From assembly GCA_030041045.1 (NCBI GenBank), contig JASHOQ010000048.1, forward strand, positions 1 to 64,000: a stretch of DNA of 64,000 nucleotides. Reading direction: 5' to 3'. The notes under the pieces are model-generated. The model was not told the DNA's origin. It was given only the letters and a program-made list of their open reading frames with translations, and did not search any database. Shown piece by piece: positions 1-13,493 of the stretch. This DNA is from Acidobacteriaceae bacterium. GTDB taxonomy: Bacteria > Acidobacteriota > Terriglobia > Terriglobales > Acidobacteriaceae. The position numbers and the translations under genes were made by a program. How positions within the stretch are numbered: the first letter of the stretch is position 1; every line of letters starts with the position of its first letter.

Positions 1-4311
<4,311 letters not shown>

Positions 4312-4344
4312 GCGGCAAGGGACCTGGGCCAAGGAGACGGTGGC

Positions 4345-5976
4345 ATGACAGCGGACGACAAAGTCAACATTCTGATGGTAGACGACCAGCCGGCTAAGCT
4401 CCTCAGCTATGAGGTGATCCTTGCCCAGCTGGGTGAAAACCTGATGAAGGCCACGTCCGCCCGGGAAGCGCTGAACGTCCTGCTCAAGAATGACGTGGCC
4501 GTGGTGCTGATGGACGTGAGCATGCCCGAAGTGGACGGCTTCGAGCTGGCTGACGTCATCCGGCAGCACCCGCGATTCCAGAAGACGGCCATCATCTTCA
4601 TCTCCGGCGTGCACCTGTCGGATTCCGACCGGATTCAGGGCTATCGCAGCGGCGCGGTGGACTACATCTCCGTGCCCGTGATTCCCGAGGTGCTACGCGC
4701 CAAGGTGGGGGTTTTCGTAGAACTTTATCGCAAGACGCGGATGCTTGAAGCCCTCAACCGCGATCTGGAGCGGCGGGTGGCGGAGCGCACGGAGGAGTTG
4801 AGGAAGAGCGAGGCGCAGTTCCGCGTGCGGGCCGAACTGCTGGAACTGGCTTCAGAGGCGATCATCGTGCGCAGCCTTGAAGGCGAGATCCGCTACTGGA
4901 ATTCGGGCGCGGAGAAAACCTATGGCTGGAAGCGCGAAGACGCGCTCGGCCGCAACATCCACACGCTGCTGCACACCGTATTTCCCACGCCGCTCGAACA
5001 CGTGGAGGAGCAGCTGGGCCAGACGCGCACCTGGCACGGCCGCCTGACCCATACGACCAAGGAAGGCGACAAGATCGTGGTCGAGAGCCGGATGACGACC
5101 AACGAAGACGGCGATGCGGTGCTCGAAGTGAGCCGCGACATCACCGCCGAGCTGCGCGCCGAAGAGGCCTTGCGCGAGACGGAGAAGCTGGCGGCCATGG
5201 GCCGCGTGGCCGGCATCATCGCGCACGAGGTGAACAACCCGCTGGCCGCAATTACGAACATCTTTTATCTGCTGCGCAACCATCCCTCGCTCGACGAAGA
5301 GGCGCGCCGTTGCGCCGACCTGGCCGAGCAGGAACTGCAGCGCGTAAGCCATATCACGCGGCAAACCCTGAGTTTTTATCGTGAATCGAAGCAGCCCATC
5401 CCGGTGGTGGTTCCGGAGCTGCTCGACGAGGTGCTCACTTTGCAGGAGCGCACGCTGCAGGCCAATCACATTACCCTGCGCAAGCGCTATCTCGTCGCCT
5501 GCATGGTGCAGGGATTTCCCGTGGAGTTGCGCCAGGTATTTCTGAACCTTATCGGCAACGCCATTCAGGCCATGCCCGAGGGCGGCGTGCTGGGCGTGTG
5601 CGTGCACGAGGCCACGGATTGGACGCGGCAGGTGCGCGGCACCGCCATCTCCATCGTCGACACCGGCGCCGGCATCCGGCCGGAAGATTTGCGCCGGCTG
5701 TTTCAGCCCTTCTTCAGCACCAAGGCGGCCAAGGGCACCGGACTGGGCCTGTGGATCAGCAAAGGCATCATCCAGAAATACGATGGCCGCATCACCTGCC
5801 GCAGCCTTCGCCTCGGCTCCCACTGCGCCACCTGCTTCCGGGTCTTTCTCCCCGTAAGCGGAACGACGAGCGCCCCCACCGGCGCCGGCGCGGAATCGAA
5901 CGGCCTCGAGCGGGAATCGCAGCGCGAAGCACAGCCGGTCGGCCGCGGACACACGATGCTGCAGGCCATCATCTGA
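4345..5976 (+). CDS. Response regulator-PAS-histidine kinase
   Basis: A 543-residue hybrid of an N-terminal receiver (phospho-acceptor Asp57 in VLMDVSMPE), a linker helix, a PAS domain (about 160-275) and a C-terminal kinase with the H-box IIAHEVNNPLAAI, an N-box GNAIQAMPEGG and G-boxes DTGAGI and GTGLGLWISKG. An N-terminal receiver suggests it takes phosphate from, or is controlled by, another kinase; the poly-HAMP hybrid kinase ends 33 bp upstream on the same strand and is the obvious partner. No membrane segments. The last 50 residues are basic and low in recognisable structure. Confidence 0.92.
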   Translation: MTADDKVNILMVDDQPAKLLSYEVILAQLGENLMKATSAREALNVLLKNDVAVVLMDVSMPEVDGFELADVIRQHPRFQKTAIIFISGVHLSDSDRIQGYRSGAVDYISVPVIPEVLRAKVGVFVELYRKTRMLEALNRDLERRVAERTEELRKSEAQFRVRAELLELASEAIIVRSLEGEIRYWNSGAEKTYGWKREDALGRNIHTLLHTVFPTPLEHVEEQLGQTRTWHGRLTHTTKEGDKIVVESRMTTNEDGDAVLEVSRDITAELRAEEALRETEKLAAMGRVAGIIAHEVNNPLAAITNIFYLLRNHPSLDEEARRCADLAEQELQRVSHITRQTLSFYRESKQPIPVVVPELLDEVLTLQERTLQANHITLRKRYLVACMVQGFPVELRQVFLNLIGNAIQAMPEGGVLGVCVHEATDWTRQVRGTAISIVDTGAGIRPEDLRRLFQPFFSTKAAKGTGLGLWISKGIIQKYDGRITCRSLRLGSHCATCFRVFLPVSGTTSAPTGAGAESNGLERESQREAQPVGRGHTMLQAII

Positions 5977-6183
5977 GCCTCAGGATTGCAAAGCGACGGC
6001 CGCGAGAGCGCTGATTTTCACCTCTGTCTCCCGCAATTTGAAGTAGCCCTTTTCCCGCGCTCGTACGCGGAGTAGACCGGTCCGCAGGGGGAACTGCCCC
6101 TGGCGGCCGGGCATCCAATTCATTCTTGTAGTTAACGGGAGCGCCGAGTCCAAAGCCGAAGCGCAAGGAGACGACTGAGCGCC

Positions 6184-7086
6184 ATGCCCGCTCAATTCCA
6201 CATCACGCATCCTGAGAAGGTGCTCGACCGCGCAAGCGGGATGACCAAGCAGGATCTCGCAGACTATTACTTCGCGGTTGCCGGGCACATGCTGCCGCAC
6301 GTAGCCGATCGCCCTTTGAGCGTGGTGCGCTGCCCGGAAGGGAGCGACCGGCCCTGCTTCTTTCAAAAGCATGTGGGGCGCGGTCTGCCGGAAGGCGTAG
6401 ACAGCATCGCCGTGCCCAACCGGAAGACGGGAAAGAGAGAGGAATTTCTCACTTTGAGCAGCGCGGAGGGGCTTGTCGGCCTGGCGCAGATGGGCGTGCT
6501 CGAGGTGCATCCCTGGGGCTCGCGGAACGAAGCGCTCGACTGGCCCGACCGCATTGTCTTCGACCTCGATCCGGATGCGGCCATTCCCTTCCCTGTGCTT
6601 GCAGAAACGGCCCGCGCCCTGCAGAAGCGGCTTGAAGAATTCAACCTGGCTTCGTTCCTGAAGAGCACCGGCGGCAAGGGCCTTCACGTGGTTGCGCCCG
6701 TTGAGCCGGAACACGAGTGGGGAACGATTAAGAAATTCGCGCACGCGCCCGTGCTGGAAATGGAAGCGCGGCAGCCGGACCTTTACATCACCAGGGCGTC
6801 AAAGTCGGAGCGCCGGAATCGCATTTTCCTCGATTACCTGCGCAACGATCGCGAGGCAACGTCGGTGGCTCCGCTCTCTCCGCGCGCACGCAGCGGAGCG
6901 CCGGTGGCGATGCCGCTGGCGTGGACGGAGTTGAAAAGCGGAGAAATGCCGGTTTATCGCGTGGCCGATTTCGGTGATTGGCGCAAGCGCCTGGCGCGCG
7001 ACCCCTGGAAGGAGATGCTCAAAGTGAAACAGCGCCTCAATGCCCAGGCACTGCGCACCGCGGAGGACAAGATGCGCCGGCGCTAG
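6184..7086 (+). CDS. Stand-alone LigD-type polymerase (PolDom) of bacterial NHEJ
   Basis: A 300-residue archaeo-eukaryotic primase-fold polymerase of the LigD PolDom family, which fills gaps and adds ribonucleotides at double-strand breaks. Catalytic motif DLDPD is at 127-131, STGGKGLHVV at 161-170 (His168) and an Asp at 217 in IFLDYLRN. The 2/39/49 spacing between these metal- and nucleotide-binding residues matches what I recall for Pseudomonas LigD. The protein begins directly with the domain-start motif ITHPEKVLD, so no ligase or nuclease domain is fused. Neither Ku nor a ligase gene is in the window. The stop codon overlaps that of the convergent DUF3175 gene. The ATG is preceded by AAGGAG at suitable distance. 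Start 6184 gives a normal domain length. Confidence 0.92.
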   Translation: MPAQFHITHPEKVLDRASGMTKQDLADYYFAVAGHMLPHVADRPLSVVRCPEGSDRPCFFQKHVGRGLPEGVDSIAVPNRKTGKREEFLTLSSAEGLVGLAQMGVLEVHPWGSRNEALDWPDRIVFDLDPDAAIPFPVLAETARALQKRLEEFNLASFLKSTGGKGLHVVAPVEPEHEWGTIKKFAHAPVLEMEARQPDLYITRASKSERRNRIFLDYLRNDREATSVAPLSPRARSGAPVAMPLAWTELKSGEMPVYRVADFGDWRKRLARDPWKEMLKVKQRLNAQALRTAEDKMRRR

Positions 7087-7367
7087 GCAACCCGCCTGCG
7101 CTCTTCCTCCCTGCGTTCTTCTTCTTTGATTGCCTTTTCCACGTGCACTGAAAGCAGCTTCCGCGCTTTCTCCAGCTTCCTGCGCCGCGAGGGGCTCAAT
7201 TGGCGGCTCGAGCGCGTGAGGTAAAAGCTAAGCACACGCATTCCCGTAGCCGGCCCCTGAGGAGAGACCTCCTTGGAGGCGAGCGAGTTCGCTATTTTTT
7301 CCGGGTCCATGGCGAAGAGCCCGGCGGGCATGTGAACTATATCTTCTTTCAAGGTCATTCCTCCCAC
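7083..7367 (-). CDS. DUF3175 family small protein
   Basis: A 94-residue basic protein. It carries the pattern I associate with DUF3175: a P/D-x-KIA-SL segment (DPEKIANSLASKE), then MRVLSFYLTRSSRQLS and a C-terminal RRKLEKARKLL helix. The C-terminus is extremely charged (EEERREEERRR). The function of this family is not known. The gene is convergent with the LigD-type polymerase and the two share the CTAG at 7083-7086 as opposing stop codons. The start could be the ATG at 7358 rather than 7367. A link to DNA repair is suggested only by position. Confidence 0.75.
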   Translation of the reverse strand: MGGMTLKEDIVHMPAGLFAMDPEKIANSLASKEVSPQGPATGMRVLSFYLTRSSRQLSPSRRRKLEKARKLLSVHVEKAIKEEERREEERRRVA

Positions 7368-7988
7368 GCGTCTGGCCTTGCGGCGCCTGCAGCTTATTCA
7401 GTTCCGGTATCGCCCTCCGGGCAGCAGCTTCAGCCGGCATTGCGCGTTATCCCGGCCGAACCGGATCCACCCGAATCCTTCAGGCTGAATCGTGCGCAAG
7501 CGGCGTCCGGTTTTCCCGGGGAGTTCCGCTTGCCGGCCCGGCTCAAATTATTCGGCTTTCCACCCATCCTGTTCGCGCTCGAACGGAGGCGAACTCTTGC
7601 GGTCCAGTGCAGGCTCGCCCGCGCGCGGCGCAATCTGCGTTCATTGCCTCAGGCTTACAACTCGCTCACGGTCGCCCCGCGGTCTCTGGCTGCCCGATGT
7701 CTTTGTGATGCCTGCATCTGCGCGGCCAGTTGCTCACCGCTGGCACGCCGCATGCATCCGGCGCAAAGTGCGGTTTCAGCACCAGATTGCGGCAACCGTT
7801 CCGTCGTGAATCCTGCTAATCCAGTGTGAGTGAACCGCGATTGACGCGCTCACGGGCGCGCACGAAGAGCCGGGAAAGCCGCTCGACGGTTGCATCACGC
7901 ATCTAAGTCCTCACAACCAGTTGGGCCAGGACTGTCTTGAGACCGTCAACCCCCGCGCTTCGATGCGGAAATTCAAGGGATTGCCCGA
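7368..7988. other. Intergenic region without recognised gene
   Basis: About 620 bp upstream of the Wzi-like gene. Open frames here lack any family resemblance or ribosome-binding site. One 28-codon frame on the minus strand (7816-7902, ending RGSLTLD) has a clean ATG and could be a remnant, but it cannot be supported. Confidence 0.5.
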
Positions 7989-9731
7989 GTGCCGATGAAA
8001 TTTCTTTTTCTCCTGCTGTGTGCAGTGCTTGGCGCCGGCTCCGTAAGCTTTGCGCGCGCACAGGAAGGAGCTCGGGAGCCCGCATCGGTCACACCTGATT
8101 TTGCCGTCGACGAAAACCGCGCAGCGGGTTCAGCCTACGTGCCCATGGATAACTGGATGTACCCTGCGCTCGACCGCCTGCATGCGCTCGGTTACGTTGA
8201 CACCGCGTACCTGGGGCTCCGCCCATGGACGCGGCTGAGCATGGCGCACATGCTGGAGCGGAGCGCGGAAAGCATCGAATCCGATTCCGGCAATGAAGAG
8301 GCGCGGAAGATCTATACCGCGCTGATGCGGGCCTTGCAGCCGGACGTCGACCGCGCCGAGGGCTCGCAGCGTCTGCATACCGATTTGGACAGCGTATATC
8401 TAGTCTTCCGCGGCATCCAAGGAACGCCGCTCCGGGACAGCTACCACCTGGGCGCGAGCCTGGTGGACGATTACGGCCGGCCCTACGAAAGCGGGTTCAA
8501 CAACTATTCCGGTTTCAGCGGGCGCGCGGAGGCAGGGCGTTTCTCACTTTATTTTCGCGGCGAAATCCAGCACGCGCCTTCGGCAGCGGGCTACTCGCCG
8601 GCGCTCGCCACCTATATCGCGGACACGCTCGACATCGTGCCTCTCACGCAGGATCCGGTGCAGGACACGATTCCCGAAGGCCCGATCGCGGCGGCGAACG
8701 ATGTGCGCGTGATGGAAGCCAACCTGTCCTACCATCTGCTCGGGCACGAATTCTCCTTTGGAAAAAGCGATCACTGGCTGGGGCCGGATGAGGGCGCGGC
8801 CATGTTGTGGAGCGACAACGCCGAGGACATCTACGATTTCGAGATCGACCGCGTCGAACCGCTGCGCGTGCCGCTGCTTTCGCGGCTTATCGGCCCGGTG
8901 CGCTACGACTTCTTTGTAGGCAGCCTCAAAGGACACACTTATCCCAACGATCCCTGGGTGCATATGGAAAAAATCAGCTTCAAACCGACGCGCAACCTGG
9001 AGTTCGGATTTGACCGGTTGACGATCTGGGGCGGCAAAGGTCACGAGCCGATCACGCTGCACACGTTTCTGCGCAGCTTCTTCAGCTTCCAGAACGTCAC
9101 GCCGGCGGTGAAGTACTCGCCTGAGGATCCCGGGGCGCGCTTCGGCACCTTCGATTTCAGCTACCGGCTGCCCTTTCTGCGGCGCTGGGTCACGCTGTAT
9201 ACCGACTCGCTGGTGCATGACGACGTGAGTCCCGTGAGTGCGCCGCGCCGTTCGGGCGTGCACCCCGGCCTTTATCTGGTGCGCTTTCCAGGCCCCCTTC
9301 CCGGGCTCGAGCATCTCGATCTGCGCGTAGAGGGCGCCAGCACCGACACGCCCAGCGCTTCCATTCAATCGGGCCAGTTTCTCTATTGGGAAGACGTGCA
9401 GCGCCAGGGGCCCACGAACAAAGGTTTCCTGGTGGGTGATTGGGTGGGAAGGCAGGGCAAGGGCGGGCAGGCGTGGCTCACCTATCATCTTTCTCCGCGA
9501 GAAGAGGTGCAGTTCGAGTACCGCCGGGCGAAGGCCGCGTCGGCGTTCATCCCCGGCGGAACCACGCAGAACGATTTCGCGGTGGAAGCGCGCAAGCGCG
9601 TGTACGCGGACCTTGAGCTCCATGGCCGCGTGCAATACGAGGGATGGAAAGCTCCGATTTACATGACCGGGGCGCAGAGCGACACCACCGCGGAACTCGA
9701 AATCGTCTGGACGCCGCATGCACCGCAATAG
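7989..9731 (+). CDS. Capsule assembly Wzi-like outer-membrane protein
   Basis: A 580-residue protein with an N-terminal signal peptide (KFLFLLLCAVLGAGSVSFARAQ). It is followed by the segment YVPMDNWMYPALDRL and a typical GLRPWTRLSMAHML motif found at the start of Wzi-family beta-barrels. The rest is rich in alternating aromatic strands and ends in a short TAELEIVWTP strand. Wzi proteins sit in the outer membrane and help anchor or organise capsular polysaccharide. The next gene downstream is a Wza-like export protein on the same strand, which fits. The start is GTG 7989 or ATG 7995; the difference is two residues. Confidence 0.85.
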   Translation: MPMKFLFLLLCAVLGAGSVSFARAQEGAREPASVTPDFAVDENRAAGSAYVPMDNWMYPALDRLHALGYVDTAYLGLRPWTRLSMAHMLERSAESIESDSGNEEARKIYTALMRALQPDVDRAEGSQRLHTDLDSVYLVFRGIQGTPLRDSYHLGASLVDDYGRPYESGFNNYSGFSGRAEAGRFSLYFRGEIQHAPSAAGYSPALATYIADTLDIVPLTQDPVQDTIPEGPIAAANDVRVMEANLSYHLLGHEFSFGKSDHWLGPDEGAAMLWSDNAEDIYDFEIDRVEPLRVPLLSRLIGPVRYDFFVGSLKGHTYPNDPWVHMEKISFKPTRNLEFGFDRLTIWGGKGHEPITLHTFLRSFFSFQNVTPAVKYSPEDPGARFGTFDFSYRLPFLRRWVTLYTDSLVHDDVSPVSAPRRSGVHPGLYLVRFPGPLPGLEHLDLRVEGASTDTPSASIQSGQFLYWEDVQRQGPTNKGFLVGDWVGRQGKGGQAWLTYHLSPREEVQFEYRRAKAASAFIPGGTTQNDFAVEARKRVYADLELHGRVQYEGWKAPIYMTGAQSDTTAELEIVWTPHAPQ

Positions 9732-9911
9732 GCTCATCACCAGGCTTCCCGAGCAACCGAAGCGCTGTTTGACAGCATCAACATAATTGTTGTTTTCGGA
9801 GATTTCGATCGGCGCGATACAACGGCAACGCGAAGGCGCGGCACGCAATAGCGGCCGAAGAACGCCGCGTGGCATCTTGCGTTTGTCCTGGGTGCATGAC
9901 TTGCGAATCGA

Positions 9912-12719
9912 ATGGAACTGATGGCTCTGCGGCTGCGGCCTAACTCGCCAAGCACTCCAGGTATGTTCGAGAATCGGCACGAGCCGGAGGAAAATCGTCG
10001 CTCCGGCTGGCGCAGGCACGGCGCCTGCCCGCTCGCGCTGCTGGCTGCGCTGTTTGTGCTCGCTGTCGCTCTTCATGCGCAGGTGCCTGCGCCGGATGAA
10101 GACCAGTCGCAGCTCCCTGCGCAGGGCACCTCCACAGAGGGCATCAACAATCCCAGCTCGTCTGACTGCTCCGACCCCCTCGTGGCATCCACTCCGCTGT
10201 GCGCGGCGCAGATGCAGGGCATGGGCAACGCGGGCTTGAATCCGCAGTTGCAATCCGGCGCCGGTGGCGTGTCCGCAGGCGCGTCCGGCATCGGCTTTCC
10301 CCTGCCCAACGCGGCGGCAAATTACTTCGATGTGGAACAGCCCTCGGCGCAACACGGCGCTCAAAGCGCATCCGAACGCGGTCTGCTTCCCGAGCCCCTG
10401 ACGGAATTCCAGAAATTCGTCGCCTCCACCACCGGTCAGATTCTTCCTATCTATGGCGCCAATCTTTTTCGCCGCGTTCCATCTACCTTTGCGCCGCTGA
10501 ACCAAACGCCCGTGCCGCCCGATTACGTGATCGGGCCCGGCGATGAATTGCGCATCCGCATCTGGGGCCAGGTGAGCACGCAGGCCAACGTGACCGTGGA
10601 CCGGGCCGGCGACATTTATCTTCCCCAGGTCGGCCCCGTGCACGTGGAGGGAATTCCCTTCTCGGCGCTCGAAGATCATCTGCGCGACGCGATCAAGCCC
10701 GTCTATCGCAATTTTCAGCTAACGGCCGACCTGGGCCAGACGCGCGCCATCCAGGTGTATGTAACCGGAGCGGCGCGTAGGCCCGGCGTTTATACCGTCA
10801 GCTCGCTGAGCTCGCTCGTCGACGCTATTTTCTCGAGCGGCGGCCCTTCCGTCGATGGCTCGCTCCGCCACATTGAATTGCGCCGCAGCGCGCAGGTGGT
10901 CGCGGTCTTCGATCTCTACGATCTGCTGATCCGCGGCGACAAATCGAAAGACGCAAAGCTGATGGACGGCGACGTAATCTTCATCCCGCCCGTGGGCCCG
11001 CAGGCCGCGCTCACCGGGAGCGTGCAGAACGCCGCCATCTACGAGCTGCGCCCCGAAGAAACTTTGGGCGATCTGATCCGTGACGCGGGCGGCACGTCCG
11101 CCGTAGCTGCGCAAACACGCATCTCCATCGAGCGCATCGACGCGCACCGCGACCGCCAGGCCATGGAGGTCGCCTACGATCAACAAGGGCTCGCCCTGCC
11201 GCTTGCCGACGGCGATCTGATCCGCGTCTTGTCGATCACGCCGAGTTATCTCAAGACCGTCACTCTCCGCGGAAATACCGCCAATCCCGGCCGCTTCGCC
11301 TGGCATCCGGGCATGCGTCTCAGCGAGCTGATTCCCGACAAGGAGTCGCTGCTTACGCGCAACTACTGGTGGAAGCGCGCGCAGCTTGGATTGCCGGCTC
11401 CGGAGTTCGAGCCCATGGCGGACTTGTCGCGGCTGCGTCAACCGGTCGAAGGCCGCGCCACTGAAGTCGAGCTTTCGCCCCAGCAGGTGCAGAACACGAT
11501 CAGCGCGGCGCAAATGCAGGCGGCGCAGGCTGCCATGGAGGGAAACGCGGCGGCGGGCACGGCGGCGGCGCAGAGCCAGGCGCAGAACCTGCCCGTTTCG
11601 CCGCAAACGGCCGCGCTTGCCAGTCAGGTGGGGCCGGCGCAGAATGCGGAGCTCAGCGCGAGCCAGCGCGCTTCCAGTTCGGCTCTGGCGGCCGAGGAAA
11701 CCGCGCCGCCCGAGCGCATGGTTCCACCCTCGGAGAAAAACCAGGTGCAGCTTCTTGCTCCGGAGATCGACTGGAGCTACGCGGTCATCGAGCGGCTCGA
11801 TCCCGATACGCTGAAGACGAAACTGGTGCCCTTCGACCTGGGCAAACTGGTGATCGATCACGATCCCTCGCAGGATCTCGAGCTCGCACCCGGCGACGTG
11901 GTGACCATCTTCTCCGATGCCGACATTCGCGTGCCGGTGACCCAACAGACCAAGCTGGTCACTCTCGAGGGCGAATTCCTGCATGCAGGCGTGTACTCGG
12001 TAGGTCCCGGCGAAACGCTGCGCGACCTTGTGGCGCGCGCCGGAGGGCTTACGCCGCAGGCCGATCTTTACGGCTCCGAGTTTACGCGTGAGTCCACGCG
12101 CGCCATACAGCAGGCGCGCATCAATGAATATGTCCAGAATCTCAATCTTGAAATCCAGCGCGCCACGCTGGCCATGGAAGCCATGCCGGCCGCCTCACCT
12201 GCTGACCTGGCCAGCACCGCGGCGGCCGCAAGCAGCGAGCGCGATCTGCTGGCCACGCTGAGCCAGATTCGCGCCACCGGGCGCGTGGTGCTCGAATTCA
12301 AGCCGGAGAGCCAGGGCGTCACCAGCATCCCGGCAATTGCTCTCGAGGACGGAGATCGCTTCAGTGTGCCGCCGGTTCCGGCCACGGTGAATGTGGTTGG
12401 GGCCGTGTACGATCAGAACTCGTTCCTTTTTGCGAACGGTCATCGCGTGGCCGCTTATCTGCACCTGGCCGGCGGTCCCAACAAGAATGCCGATCGCAAG
12501 CACGAGTTCGTCATCCGTGCCGATGGTGAAGTGATCAGCCACGAAATGACCAAGGGGCTCTGGGGCAATGAATTCGACGAGCTGACCATGAACCCCGGCG
12601 ACACCCTGGTGATTCCGGAAAAGACGCTTAAGCCGTCCCTGATGCGCGGCGTGCTCGATTGGTCGCAGTTCTTCTCGCAGTTCGCACTGGGCGCCGCGGC
12701 CCTGAGCATTATTGAATGA
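9912..12719 (+). CDS. SLBB-domain polysaccharide export protein (Wza-like)
   Basis: A 935-residue protein with a hydrophobic export signal at about residues 36-57 ending ALHAQ. A Poly_export domain begins at about 200 (PPDYVIGPGDELRIRIWG) and is followed by several SLBB repeats (motifs VTGAARRPGVYTV, LTGSVQNAAIYELRPEETL, VTLEGEFLHAGVYSVGPGETL). An Ala/Gln-rich low-complexity insert (about 530-600) splits the SLBB repeats. It is more than twice the length of classic Wza, as is common in SLBB proteins of Acidobacteria. Its likely role is an outer-membrane or periplasmic channel for exopolysaccharide, together with the Wzi-like protein 180 bp upstream. The start is uncertain: ATG 9912, 9921 or 9963. 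The last would place the signal peptide nearer the N-terminus. Confidence 0.88.
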   Translation: MELMALRLRPNSPSTPGMFENRHEPEENRRSGWRRHGACPLALLAALFVLAVALHAQVPAPDEDQSQLPAQGTSTEGINNPSSSDCSDPLVASTPLCAAQMQGMGNAGLNPQLQSGAGGVSAGASGIGFPLPNAAANYFDVEQPSAQHGAQSASERGLLPEPLTEFQKFVASTTGQILPIYGANLFRRVPSTFAPLNQTPVPPDYVIGPGDELRIRIWGQVSTQANVTVDRAGDIYLPQVGPVHVEGIPFSALEDHLRDAIKPVYRNFQLTADLGQTRAIQVYVTGAARRPGVYTVSSLSSLVDAIFSSGGPSVDGSLRHIELRRSAQVVAVFDLYDLLIRGDKSKDAKLMDGDVIFIPPVGPQAALTGSVQNAAIYELRPEETLGDLIRDAGGTSAVAAQTRISIERIDAHRDRQAMEVAYDQQGLALPLADGDLIRVLSITPSYLKTVTLRGNTANPGRFAWHPGMRLSELIPDKESLLTRNYWWKRAQLGLPAPEFEPMADLSRLRQPVEGRATEVELSPQQVQNTISAAQMQAAQAAMEGNAAAGTAAAQSQAQNLPVSPQTAALASQVGPAQNAELSASQRASSSALAAEETAPPERMVPPSEKNQVQLLAPEIDWSYAVIERLDPDTLKTKLVPFDLGKLVIDHDPSQDLELAPGDVVTIFSDADIRVPVTQQTKLVTLEGEFLHAGVYSVGPGETLRDLVARAGGLTPQADLYGSEFTRESTRAIQQARINEYVQNLNLEIQRATLAMEAMPAASPADLASTAAAASSERDLLATLSQIRATGRVVLEFKPESQGVTSIPAIALEDGDRFSVPPVPATVNVVGAVYDQNSFLFANGHRVAAYLHLAGGPNKNADRKHEFVIRADGEVISHEMTKGLWGNEFDELTMNPGDTLVIPEKTLKPSLMRGVLDWSQFFSQFALGAAALSIIE

Positions 12720-12848
12720 CAGAGAAGGCAGCCTCAGGACCAGAGCTTTTTCGAACCGGAAGCACTGTTCTTTTGATTTCCATGCAGCCTCTGGCGAACA
12801 GCGCCCAGGATTGGCAGAGAAGGTTGTGGATAATCGCAGAGGGTGCGA

Positions 12849-13493
12849 TTACGCCGAAACGATACCGCGCGCCACGGCATAACGCGTCAGTTCCGCCGTG
12901 GTGCGCACGCCCAGTTGATCCATGAGGCAGTTGCGATGGTATTCCACGGTCTTGGGAGAAATGCCGAGCGCGGCGGAGATTTCCTTCGTGGTCCTCCCCT
13001 CGGCCACCATCTGCAGCACTTCGCGCTGGCGCGGCGTAAGCGCGCCCCCGAACAGCTCCGAAGGATTGATGGCGGAATTGAACCGGGTGTAATTGGCAGC
13101 CTCGCCTCCGGCATGCGGGGTCACGTAATAGCGGTTTTCCAGGGCCAGGCGGATGGCAAAAATGAGCTCGGTGGACGCCGACTGCTTGGCTACGTAGGCG
13201 GACGCGCCGGCATGGAACGCGGCGCGAAGATAAGCCGGATCGAGCTGCTGGGTGATAAAAACAATCTTCACCCAGGGCATGGCGCGATTCAACCGCCGCG
13301 CGGTCTCAATGCCGTTCAGTTCCGGCATGCCCACGTCGAGCACCACCACATCGGGCTTAAGGTGCTCGGCTTTTTCAAGCAGCGCGTGACCGTTGGAGGC
13401 CGACCCGACAACCTCGTATTCATCCGAGAGCAGGCGCGACAAACCCTCCAGCATGAGGGCATGATCGTCCGCGAGCAGCACGCTCTTACGCAT
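12849..13493 (-). CDS. NarL/FixJ-family response regulator
   Basis: A 214-residue two-domain regulator. The receiver has the acidic pair ADDH and phospho-acceptor Asp53 in VVVLDVGMPELNG. A LuxR-type helix-turn-helix follows at about 150-205 (LTPRQREVLQMVAEGRTTKE, then SPKTVEYHRNCLMDQLGV). It overlaps the 3' end of the upstream CheB-CheR-kinase gene by 8 bp (ATGCGTAA), so the two are translationally coupled and form a cognate pair. It probably acts as a DNA-binding output regulator. Targets cannot be told from the sequence. Confidence 0.93.
   Translation of the reverse strand: MRKSVLLADDHALMLEGLSRLLSDEYEVVGSASNGHALLEKAEHLKPDVVVLDVGMPELNGIETARRLNRAMPWVKIVFITQQLDPAYLRAAFHAGASAYVAKQSASTELIFAIRLALENRYYVTPHAGGEAANYTRFNSAINPSELFGGALTPRQREVLQMVAEGRTTKEISAALGISPKTVEYHRNCLMDQLGVRTTAELTRYAVARGIVSA

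Noticed and set aside
6136-6183. N-terminal extension of the LigD-type polymerase, perhaps a broken LigD ligase fusion
   Set aside because: The in-frame region before the ATG is only about 16 codons and arginine-rich, then meets a stop; no ligase motif is visible in any frame upstream.
7200-7829. 209-codon plus-strand frame between DUF3175 and the Wzi-like gene
   Set aside because: It overlaps the DUF3175 gene antisense, has no ribosome-binding site, and its product has no recognisable features.
8544-10679. 711-codon minus-strand frame opposite the Wzi/SLBB genes
   Set aside because: It spans both ends of two well-supported genes and shows no family motif; shadow frame.
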